Positions 38,601 through 48,329 of a DNA stretch of 64,000 nt are shown one piece after another. Made by a program: the position numbers and the translations under genes. Source of the DNA: Phoebastria nigripes (taxonomy: Eukaryota; Chordata; Aves; Procellariiformes; Diomedeidae); NCBI GenBank assembly GCA_035582835.1, contig JAYKAV010002977.1, positions 1,995,935-2,059,934 of the forward strand, written 5' to 3'. The stretch's first letter is position 1, and each line of letters begins with the position of its first letter. A model generated the notes under the pieces. It searched no databases. It was not told the DNA's origin and saw only the letters and a list, made by a program, of their open reading frames with translations.

Positions 38601-41316
38601 GAGGCTGTGTGATGAGGTAATTGCCTGTAGGCATAAGCGGGGGTTTGTGGATCTGTGGCGTTATTCTGGTGTTATTGAATAGATGGGAATTATTCCATTG
38701 ATACACAATAGACCTTATTGTAAATCTGCTTATTTTTTAAGTAAGTTCCTCATGAAGAGGTACAACGGTAGGTGGTAGATTATTGCTGAGAAGCAATATT
38801 GTGAATTCTTTTGCTCTGTTTAAAAACAAAGCCTTTCTTCGGTTAAAGCTTCTCAGACACTTTCTTTTTTTTTTTTTTCCTCCTCTAAATGACAAGCAGA
38901 GGTAGTTCCAGGTCTTATGTTTTTGAGTAGCTTGTATCTCAATTTTCTTAAATTCATTACTCAGGACCAATCTCTACTACTTACGATTATTTTCTAAAAG
39001 CTTCAATAACAGTTTGATAAACTACTTTGGAAAAGAAAGCAACAAACAGCATCCATCTCATTTCTGAAAAAAAATTACTTTTTTTTCCCCCCTGTTGAGC
39101 CAACTAGTTGTTATTTATGGCCCCCAACCAAAAGGTCAGCTTTTTGTCCAGAGGTACCAATTCCTTCTCTCAGTGAATCCTTTTCTTCACCNTATTAAGT
39201 AATTCTCAACCCTGGAAAGTGGACTTCAAAATCTGTTCTCTAGATTTTAAGAAAACATGCTCTTGTTTTGGCAGCCATTCTCAAATGCTCATGTACATGT
39301 TTAGCTTTTCTAAAGTTAGTTGTCCTGTTGGACTTGGGCTTCTTGGTCTTCAGTGGTGTTTTGGCAGGCAGGAGGAAGTGGAAGGTAATTTTTATGACTG
39401 TACACTGTACTGCAACAATCATTGATTTTGCAGTTGAGCACTTGAAAAATGATCAGTCTTAGAAAGGTTTGCCTTTCCTAAAGTTGCAGGCAGCAATGAG
39501 AGCTGGGAACATGTGGACACGCTGGTCTGTTTATTTTGATTACTGTGGTAGTAATCACTGTGGTGAACCTCAGACCTTCTAGGTTTTCCTCATATGCCTT
39601 GTGTTTGGAAAAGGACCTTGACCGCCCAGCAGAAAACAAATGGCAAATTCCTACTGATTAAGAAAAAACTATTTTCCGTGTTGTAATGAAAGATATATCA
39701 CATCTCATGCAGCTGGTGGTGAAAAGGTTAAGACAAATCTGGGGGGAAAAGGGAAATGCTCCAGCTGGCTGCAGACCGCAGGTATACAAAGCCTCGTCTC
39801 TCAGAAGAGAGGTGCTCTATTTAGGGGCTACAGATTTATAGCAAGAGCCTGAACAGCAGGGTTCAGTGCAGCTCAAACCAAAGGAACCTACAAAGGTTTA
39901 TTAGAGGGTGACTGTTAGATGCACAGAGAGCAGGACTTGTCTATTAAAGATAAAGCTGAATGCAGGAAAGGGTGGTTGGAGTAAACGTTTTCATTGACCT
40001 TTATTGTTTGACAAGGCTGCAAGGACCAGATATTATCCTTTAGACATTTTCACTGGAGTTTGGGGCTAAATATTGTCTATCCCAACAGATAAACTGGGGT
40101 AAAACTCAAGCTCCTAAAAGAACAAGCAGAAGTTTACTTTGGGGCCAGAAGCATCAGTGAAGAGCCCACTGTGACCTTATAAGTCAGCTCTAGTGATGCA
40201 ATAGACTCACTGGCAAATATAGTTCAAAACAAAGGGGAAAAGATCCTCTTTTTTGTTTTGTTTGTTTTTACAAGGTGTTTCTGTTGCGAGCATAGAAATT
40301 TGGGGTTGCTCCCCATGATCATTCGAGTGACATTTTAGACAGCCATTGCAAGGCTATTCTGCCATATTTTCCTTTTTTTTCCTTTATTGATTTTTCTCTT
40401 TAAGACTTTAATTCACTCTTCTTCAGTTGCTACAGTTAAGAGAGAAATTCTGTAGATCACATAGAGATAACATTCCAGCCTACACTGGGTCACTCACACC
40501 TCACATAAGAATACAAGCTTCCTGCAGACAGCTAGTCCTTTCCTGCTTTTCAGGCCTTTTTGCTCCATCTTTTCTTTTTTTTTTCTCCCTTAGTATTTGG
40601 GTCTTAATCTTTCTTTAGACTTATCCTTCACGCTGTGCTCATCTGAAATGTACCAATAATTGCTGCTACCTATATGTGGTTTGATCATTCTGTGCATTCC
40701 TTGTTGAAACTATCAGTGAAACAAGACATCTAAAATATGATTCTGTAGAGGTAAAGTAATATTTTGGGTGTCTGAAATCTCTTATGAATTGTTCTGTAGA
40801 CAGTCAGTTTTTTAAAAGAAAAAATGACAGCAACAAGCCAACCCTAATGACATATTTCAGTGTAATGCTGTAATTTTAGCCCCTGCCATGAACTATTGCT
40901 GTTGTACAGTAAAGTATTTTGCTAGTAAACGGTGAAGTGATTTCCGGTAAGGCCCTTTCCCTTTATTGCATCCTTCCATCGGCAAAATTCCCATCTCACC
41001 AATTAAATGTATTAAACGCATTAAAAAGAAAATACTCATCTGAAGCACATTAGACACCATGTGAGTGCCCTACAAATAGTAAATAGTAAGACGAGCTGTT
41101 GTAGTTTCACCTTGTTTATCTTCAGATGTTTTTGAAAAGGCAGAAGATGAAGGTTCTTCTTGCCTTGAAGTGGATGAAGTGTACGAAGTGCATGCTCTGT
41201 TTATTGGTGTCAGTGTTTTTACCTTGTTCCTGGATGTGTGTGCACAGTAAACACCTTTAACGGCCTCTGCACTAATAAGCCTTTTCCCAGGAGGCCAAAT
41301 ATCTTTTTAATAAGCC

Positions 41317-41350
41317 TTTTTTCTCTTCCTTTTTCTCTTCCTTTTTCTCT
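41317..41350 (+). repeat. 12-bp tandem pyrimidine repeat
   Basis: About three copies of the unit 'ttttctcttcct' in a pure pyrimidine run. A short minisatellite; small frames crossing it show the expected Phe/Ser/Leu periodicity and are not genes. Confidence 0.75.
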
Positions 41351-42304
41351 GGCACCCTGTTTCCCACTTGCTGGAACTCTCCTGCTTAAGTGTTCTTTCA
41401 GTTCTCTGTTGCTCGTTGCAATTAATTTTCTAGCAATTTTATTCTTAACTGGTGGCTGCATTTCTGTGGCTTTTCGTGGCTGACCAACTTCAAGATCTGT
41501 TGCCATCAGTCAGCTGCCATGTAAGAATTTGTTACAGGATGGGTCAACAGGGAAAAGATGGTCAGTGGCTACACTAATGGTTGGGTCAGTGCTTGGGAAG
41601 CAGGACCTCAAACTCCTGCACCATTGCAGACTGAGGGCACTGGCAGGGAGGACAAGGACTGCCACACCAATTTCCAGGTCTTGTGGGGCCTTCATTTCTG
41701 AACTTGGGAGGCATGAATCAGAATTGAGCTCTGGAGCACTAAGCCACAGAGCCTCCATGGCTGGCAAGTGTAGGGCCGGAAACTCAGATGAATAGAGCCC
41801 TAAATGTTTTTTTGTTTGATGCTCATGCTTAACAGAAAATGATGAATCCATTAGCAAGTCCTTCTGCTGCCAAAAGAAACAGACTTGCACTTGTAGATTG
41901 CTTTCATTCTGTGCTATCAAGCCACTGCATGCTTAGCTTTTGCAAAGCCGACAGTCATCTATCACTTAAAAATGGTTTTTTAGAGGTACAGTCGTCTTTG
42001 TCTTAAGTGTGTGTATGTGTCTGCTTGAAAGTGTCTCATTAAAATATACTGACCTTGTTGAGCACCTCAGACAAAATCCATAGTGGAAAATGTCTTATTT
42101 TCTGTTTGCTTTGAATTATTTCAAAGTTTGTCACTAGTTTCACATGACAATGGGGCATTTGGAGTGATTTTTGTCTGTGATGATGTGTCAGAGAGACTAG
42201 ACAGCTCTTACTATACACAGTGTGAAAAATGTGTCAGTGGAGAGTGGACCGGGGCGGTTCTGAATTTGTAAAGGGGCAAGAACATTTCTGAGTCTCATCG
42301 TGTA

Positions 42305-42380
42305 TTCANGCAAAACTCCCTGCAGTCCTAAGTATCCCACTGAAAGCAGTGGGACTCCTGAATATGTAAAGGATCCAGGA
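42305..42380 (+). repeat. Old sauropsid repeat with conserved palindrome
   Basis: Reads 'gcaaaactccctgcagtcct', then 'aagtatcccactgaaagcag', 'tgggactcctgaatatgta' and 'aaggatccaggatcag'. It fits an old sauropsid repeat built around 'gcaaaactcccattgac', a sequence palindrome and 'aaggattgcaggatc'. Bases 42335-42342 pair perfectly with 42347-42354 around AAAG. Confidence 0.45.
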
Positions 42381-43369
42381 TCAGAGGAAACAAAAGTCCT
42401 AAACTAAAGATTTTTTTTCTTCATGAGATACTTTATCCAGCATAGTAAAAACATGTGTATTTATAGCCTAGATTACGCTTTGTTTTGTGGGATGAAAAAA
42501 CACATTTTAGAGTTGGCCCCTTTCCTGAACAGATGTTACTGGCCTGGGTGAATAACTTATTCAAGCATACGATTTAACAGAATTGGATGAGCATTTTTGC
42601 CAAAGTCAATTCTGACTAAAACTGAAATCTTTCACCACTTTCCTTCCCTCTGTCGTACAGGCTCTGCTGTTCAGTTCATCCCAGTCTCTGTCTTCCGGCT
42701 GTGGCTGTTCAGGGGTTACATCAACCCCTTTAGTTTCAGACTTACATTATTCCCATGCAAGAAAATCTGTAAGTGATTTTTTTTTTTTTCTTTTTTTCAT
42801 TTATGATTCTCCTTTGAAAAAAGGACTGTCAGGGTAACTTCAGGGGCTTCAATGTTTGTCTCTCACTGATTTCTCACATCAAATGTGTTCATTTTACTGG
42901 TGCAAAGATGTTTCTTTCTAATTGCCACTGCTTCTAGCTCCAGCTGGCTGCTTTCCTTCTTGCACATTATCACCAGTATTTAAGGTTTTGCAGGTCAAAT
43001 TAGACTCACAGTGACATCTGTGCTACCCATTGCTTTCAGGGAGACTACCCAGGTGTAGCTGAATGCAGCAGATGAACAGTCCTCTCTGTGCAAGAGGGGA
43101 CAGACTGGATGTCCTCCTCTCTTGGCTTTGATGGATCTGTGGTCTAACAGGTCTAAAAAGCAAAGAAATGAATTTGTTGTCCAAGCCTGCACTGAATTAG
43201 GGTCAAGGAACAGATTTTTTGATTGAAAAGCTGACAGTTTTTACGGAGGTATCACTGAGTTGAGCAATAGTACCAAAGCAGCTTGGTGAGAAACAGGACC
43301 CTGGCTGTGATGCTCTTTCCCTCACCTGAGGTACTATACCTCCCAACATCACTCCAATGCACTAACCCA

Positions 43370-44816
43370 GGGCTGCAGTGTATCCACCCAAGAGTACTGA
43401 GGGAGCTGGCGGAGGAGCTTGCCAAGCCACTCTCCATCATTTATCAGCAGTCCTGGTTAACGGGGGAGGTCCCAGACAACTGGAGGCTTGCCAATGTGAC
43501 GCCCATCTACAAGAAGGGCCAGAAGGAGGATCTGGGGAACGAGAGGCCTGTCAGCCTGACCTCGGTACCAGGGAAGATTATGGAGCAGGTCATCCTGAGG
43601 GCGCTCACAAGCCATGTGCGGGACAACCAGGGGATCAGGCCCAGCCAGCATGGGTTCATGAAAGGCAGGTCCTGCTTGACCAACCTGATCTCCTTCTACG
43701 ACCAGGTGACCCGCCTAGTGGATGAGGGAAAGGCTGTAGGTGTGGTCTACCTGGACTTCAGTAAAGCCTTCGACACTGTCTCCCACAGCATTCTCCTAGA
43801 GAAGCTGGCAGCTCATGGCCTAGACAGGTGTACTCTTCGCTGGGTAAAAAACTGGTTGGATGGCTGGGCCCAGAAAGTTGTGGTGAACGAGAGTTAAATC
43901 CAGTTGGCGGCCGGTCACAAGTGGTATCCCCCAGGGCTCAGTTTTGGGGCTGGTCTTGTTCAATATCTTTATCAATGATCTGGATGAGGGGATTGAGTGC
44001 TCCCTCAGTAAGTTTGCAGATGACACCAAGTTGGGCGGGAGTGTCGATCTGCTNGAGGGTAGGAAGGCTCTGCAGAGGGACCTGGACAGGCTGGATCGAT
44101 GGGCCAAGGCCAACTGTATGAGGTTTAACAAGGCCAAGTGCCGGATCCTGCACTTCGGCCACAACAACCCCATGCAACGCTACAGGCTGGGGGAAGAGTG
44201 GCTGGAAAGCTGCCTGTCGGAAAAGGACCTGGGNGTGCTGGTTGCCAGCCGGCTGAACGTGAGCCGGCAGTGTGCCCAGGTGGCCAAGAAGGCCAACGGC
44301 ATCCTGGCCTGTATCAGAAACAGTGTGGCCAGCAGGAGTAGGGAAGTGATCGTGCCCCTGTACCCGGCACTGGTGAGGCTGCACCTCGAATACTGTGTTC
44401 AGTTTTGGGCCCCTCACTACAAGAAGGACATTGAGGTGCTGGAGCGTGTCCAGAGAAGGGCAACGAAGCTGGTGAAGGGTCTGGAGAACAAGTCTTATGA
44501 GGAGCAGCTGAGGGAACTGGGACTGTTTAGCCTGGAGAAGAGGAGGCTGAGGGGAGACCTTATCACACTCTACAACCACCTGAAAGGAGGTTGTAGTGAG
44601 GTGGGGGTCGGTCTCTTCTCCCAAGTAACTAGCGATAGGACGAGAGGAAATGGCCTCAAGTTGTGCCAAGGGAGGTTTAGATTGGANATTAGGAAAAACT
44701 TCTTTACTGAAAGAGTGGTTGAACATTGGAACAGGCTGCCCAGGGAAGTGGTGGAGTCACCATCCCTGGAAGTATTTAAAAGACATGTAGATGAGGTGCT
44801 TAGGGACATGGTTTAG
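43370..44816 (+). pseudogene. CR1 ORF2 reverse transcriptase, partial, one frameshift
   Basis: ORF2 of CR1 encodes an endonuclease plus reverse transcriptase that copies the element's RNA at a nicked chromosomal site. Only the reverse-transcriptase part is left here; the endonuclease half is missing. The first open segment runs to a stop at 43895-43897 and contains 'WRLANVTPIYKKG', 'RPVSLTSVPGKIMEQ', 'SQHGFMKGRSCLTNL' and motif A 'VVYLDFSKAFDTVSH'. The second, in the next frame, contains '[10 protein letters not shown]', the catalytic motif FADD (44013-44024), '[12 protein letters not shown]', '[20 protein letters not shown]' and ends VLRDMV. An extra base in 43889-43892 separates them, so the full protein cannot be made. 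Apart from this I see no premature stop. The catalytic aspartates are intact. Confidence 0.93.
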
Positions 44817-44899
44817 TGGGCATGGTAGTGTTGGGTTGACGGTTGGACTCGATGATCTGAGAGGTCTTTTCCAACCTTAATGATTCTATTCTATGATTA
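44817..44899 (+). other. CR1 3' UTR and octamer tail
   Basis: After the ORF2 stop comes 'gtgggcatggtagtgttggg', 'ttgacggttggactcgatga', 'tctgagaggtcttttccaac' and 'cttaatgattct'. This conserved 3' segment is known in CR1 as the part recognised by the element's own reverse transcriptase, followed by repeats of an ATTCTATG-type octamer. Here the tail is only about one and a half units with a small deletion. The minus copy keeps two cleaner units. Confidence 0.9.
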
Positions 44900-46299
44900 A
44901 TTCTGAAGCTGTTACAGTGGTAAATCTTGTAGAGAGGGAAGGATTTATTTTCCCTTCAGGGGATGTCGTCAGTGTTGGGGTCTGTGTCAAAGTGCAGGAA
45001 GACAGATTCTTCTCACGCCTGCCATCACACCTGCTCATCCCTGAAGTCGGCAGCACCGTGTGTAGGTGAAAGAGACTACAGCGTAAATGCATCNAGCACT
45101 ATCTAGAAAACACAGCTGTGTGATGGCGTAGCAATGTCAATGGTGCCTTTCCAACAACTGAGATCATCCACCTGAACTATCAAAATCCTCCAAGAAATTG
45201 GTAAGGTGGCATGGTGTCCTTGGCCAAGCCTGGTGCTGTAGAATGCACATTTGCTCTTCTGGAAGATTGTGAGCTATCTCCTTGTGTGTCTGGTTTCCCA
45301 TAAAGCTAAATAGATAGGGAGTGGGTTAGAGGGTATTTACACAGTTCCATACTAAATCTTTGAGCACATAGATGCAGGTCAGACTATATATGTTATGCAG
45401 TCATTGATATGCTGTTAGTAGTCGGAGCCTTAAAAAAGTAAAATTGGGGAAAATACAAATAAACAACTACATTACATACATAACATAAAATATATTAGAA
45501 ATCAGCATGATTTATGTATCCCAAATTAGGAATGCAGCTGGCTTTATAAACCATTTTACATATACTTCCTGACAAGCTTGGCCTCTATAATCCTGATTTC
45601 AGTAAATAGCAGTTTTGAGTACTGCTAACTCACTGCCCAGTAGTTATGTCTGCCTTTGATAGACTTTTAAATACTATCATTGCTCTTAAATATGGATGAG
45701 AAATACCTGAACAGTTCTAGGATTTGCTTATCTGTGCCATAGCCACAAGTTTCAATGAGTATTTTGCATGGTTGAGTCCCTTTTGTGTAGCTTCTGTATG
45801 TTTGCATGCAGTGCAATTGCATCTGCTTCTTGAGGTCAGTGAGGCAGCAAGTGTGGCTGCTCTGTTCATAAAAACACATTAGTAGAAGTATTTGAAAATA
45901 CCAGTACTGATCTTTTTTTCCTTTCTTGCTCTGTTGATATATTAGGAAACATACTCTGTAAATCTCATGTTTTAATTCCTCTTTGGAGCACAGTTTAATG
46001 CTCAAAGAAGCATTTGCCTGCCTACATTGTTATTAATACATCCCATTCTTAAAAGACAACATGCAAAGTAAAACCTTCTTGAAATTTAAGGAATTTGAAG
46101 GAGTTATATTCTTAAGATATTAAGTCCATGTATTAAAGGTATACAAGCAGATTCTCAGACGCATTCACATACTTGGTTTGGCAAGAGGATCATCTTTATG
46201 AGTAGTTCTTTGTTTTCCTTTCTGTGATTTGTACAGGTTGTTACAGCACTCAGACTGATACTAGCAATAATTGAAAATTCTTCACAAATACTTTAAATC

Positions 46300-46395
46300 T
46301 CAGGGGCTGGATTCTACTTTACTTACTATAGTCTTATGCCAGGAGAGCTGCATTTGGTTCCATACAGTAATCCAGCTTTAAACTGGGAGAGTGCA
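46300..46395 (+). repeat. Possible degraded old sauropsid repeat
   Basis: Begins 'aggggctggattctacttta', continues 'cttatgccaggagagctgca' and ends 'acagtaatccagctttaaac'. This parallels an old sauropsid repeat with 'gggctggattctgctctcag' and a later 'ggagtaactcc'-type block. Strongly decayed. Confidence 0.35.
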
Positions 46396-47824
46396 GGGGA
46401 GCAGGGGAACGGAGTCGCCTTCCCATATGTTCTGTTCTGATATTTAAAAAAATGACATCAGCTGTCCCATTTTATGTTGAAAATCTTGTGTGCTTTGACC
46501 ATCTGTGGCAGTGATCCTGCTCAGTAGTTCTTGGGTAAGTCCTAGTTCAGTCACTGGGACTACATAGTATGTGCGTCATCACTGCCTGGTGCATCCTGTT
46601 TCAGGCTTTCATTAGATGTGCCTGTGCGCTGCCATTTTTACTGTGAGCATCACAAGTGTGTACAGAGAGATGCAAGTTTGCAAGGACTCTTTTGTAAGCA
46701 TGCCCTGGATGAAACAACAGAGTTTAGAGAGTTTATTCGGTCCACTCTCCCCAGCCCTCCTTAGTCAAATACCTGTTGACACATTATTTTCCTTGGGGGA
46801 GGGAAACAGATTTANCCTTTGGAAATAAGCTGTACAAAGCAAGGTAGCTCTCCACCAACAGAGGTCATTCATTTACTTGTTGCTTGCCATGTTCTTGGGT
46901 GCTCTACTGGGGACTGGGGTCTGTTCCCATTGACCTTGCAGGGCCTTGACTCCCTTTGCATTGGGTTTTGAGTGGGATTCCTCCCATTGACCCCCAGCAC
47001 CTGAAAGCTGGCTATGGAGTCTAAACTAGTCAGCAAGGTTGTTTTTTATTGATGAAGAGAAACAGATACCTCCCTAGCGAACTGCATCCCATCCTAAGAT
47101 ACATGTCCAAACAGCTGTGAAGAAGTGCCCTTTCTGAGGTTTTCTCTGTACAGCCACAGATTATAAAGGGAGCAGAGTAGCTTAGACCAAATGGCTGATG
47201 AGAGGAAAGATGACTCCATGCGTAGGTGGTCACGGTGGCAGCAAAGAGCCTCTGACCCAGGATGGCAGAATTTTATACCCGTACAAAACAGCTTTCAATA
47301 GCTAAGTAGGCAATGACAAAACTCTGGCTGTCTTTGATGGAGGCAGCTATAGGTCCTGGGAACTGTTGCACCTGATGGGGAGATGAGGGGTGAGAGAAAA
47401 AAAAATGCACCTGCACTTTAAAATCATCTGTAATTCCATAGGTTGTCAGGAACCCTCTATTTCGCTTCAGAGTAACTGGTTTGTGAAGCTGGACTGATGA
47501 TGATGATGCACTTTTAAGTGAACATGAAACATGCAAAAATGCAGTTTAAATACGTTGCAAGAGTTCTGACCCCTTAAAGTATGGTGCTTTCTGTACAATG
47601 AAAGGATTTTGGTAGAAGTCACTACATAACAGCACTTAAAGTGAGGCAAAAGGTTATTAAAACACTGCTTACTGTGATATTAAAGTCTGCATCCCAATGT
47701 ACTGTGGAGCAAATCCAATGTGATGCAATTACTGAGGTGGGCTCCATCACTGTGCTGAGATGCTGTTTAGAAGAGGCTGTCTTACAGGTGACACAATGTA
47801 TCTGATGTGTGCTGATTGTGTCTG

Positions 47825-47868
47825 ATGGCTTTGCATTTCCACTCCAATGGCTTCACATTTCCACCTGA
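47825..47868 (+). repeat. Two-copy 22-bp tandem duplication
   Basis: Two adjacent 22-bp units, both starting ATGGCTT and sharing 'catttccac'. The second differs at several positions. A local slippage product with no gene context. Confidence 0.6.
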
Positions 47869-48291
47869 AGCTTCCAAGTCTTTCACGAGGTGGGTGGGTT
47901 TTACATCCTGATATGGTGGTTGAGGAACAGAAAGACCAAGCAGAAGTCATGAAACAGCAAGGCCACAATTAGGGCCAACCTCAGCTTATTCCATATCTGT
48001 GCTCACTTTGTTAGACCTCACTGATAAATTGAGGGCAAAGCCTTTAGTTTTCCCTCTGGTCAATAAAAACATACTCTCCCAGTAGCGTAACTGCTCAAAG
48101 GAAATGTTGTGAAGCACAAAGTCTCCAGTCATCCAGGAAACAGTAGGTGAGATGTGTGTCTTGAGCCAGTCTGGCCCTAGCTCCTCCTAGTATCTGTAAT
48201 ACTCAGAAGTCAGAAATCTTACTTGTCTCGCACTCATTTTTTCTGATTTTTTTCTACATTTTGTACTCACTTGGATGATAAAGCCAGGTTA

Positions 48292-48329
48292 TTTTCTTTT
48301 TTTTTTNTTTTTTTTTGTTTTGTTTTGTT
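48292..48329 (+). repeat. T-rich low-complexity tract
   Basis: A T run with one N at 48307, followed by 'gttttgttttg' repeats. The N probably marks uncertain homopolymer length. Confidence 0.8.

Larger units (their letters stand above)
26522..43364. other. Non-coding background between the two CR1 copies
   Basis: AT-rich sequence with short random frames in all six phases. The longest (136 codons, 41510-41920 minus; 108 codons, 31697-32023 minus) have frames open opposite them and no recognisable motif. Single Ns occur at, for example, 29588, 30244, 31112, 31610, 31662, 32771, 33363, 35703, 36347, 36440, 36508, 39192 and 42309. Supported contents are the second 167-bp repeat copy and several old SINE-like remnants, listed separately. 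I see no RNA gene. Confidence 0.7.
43365..44899 (+). mobile_element. CR1 LINE copy, 5'-truncated, plus strand
   Basis: About 1.5 kb of a chicken-repeat-1 type non-LTR retrotransposon. It starts inside ORF2; the left limit is approximate because recognisable homology begins near the encoded 'IHPRVLRELAEELAKPLSII' at about 43379. It carries the reverse-transcriptase domain, the ORF2 C-terminus and stop (44814-44816), the short 3' UTR and a reduced 'attctatt ctatgatt' tail. The element is visibly more GC-rich than its AT-rich surroundings. No target-site duplication is obvious, which is common for CR1. Three single Ns (44054, 44234, 44687) lie inside it. Its readability suggests a fairly recent insertion. 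Confidence 0.95.

Noticed and set aside
41510..41920. 136-codon open frame on the minus strand
   Set aside because: No known motif, an 88-codon frame is open opposite it, and there is no splice or promoter context that I can support.
43938..44726. 262-codon open frame on the minus strand
   Set aside because: Mirror frame of CR1 ORF2; GC-rich coding DNA often leaves the opposite strand open.
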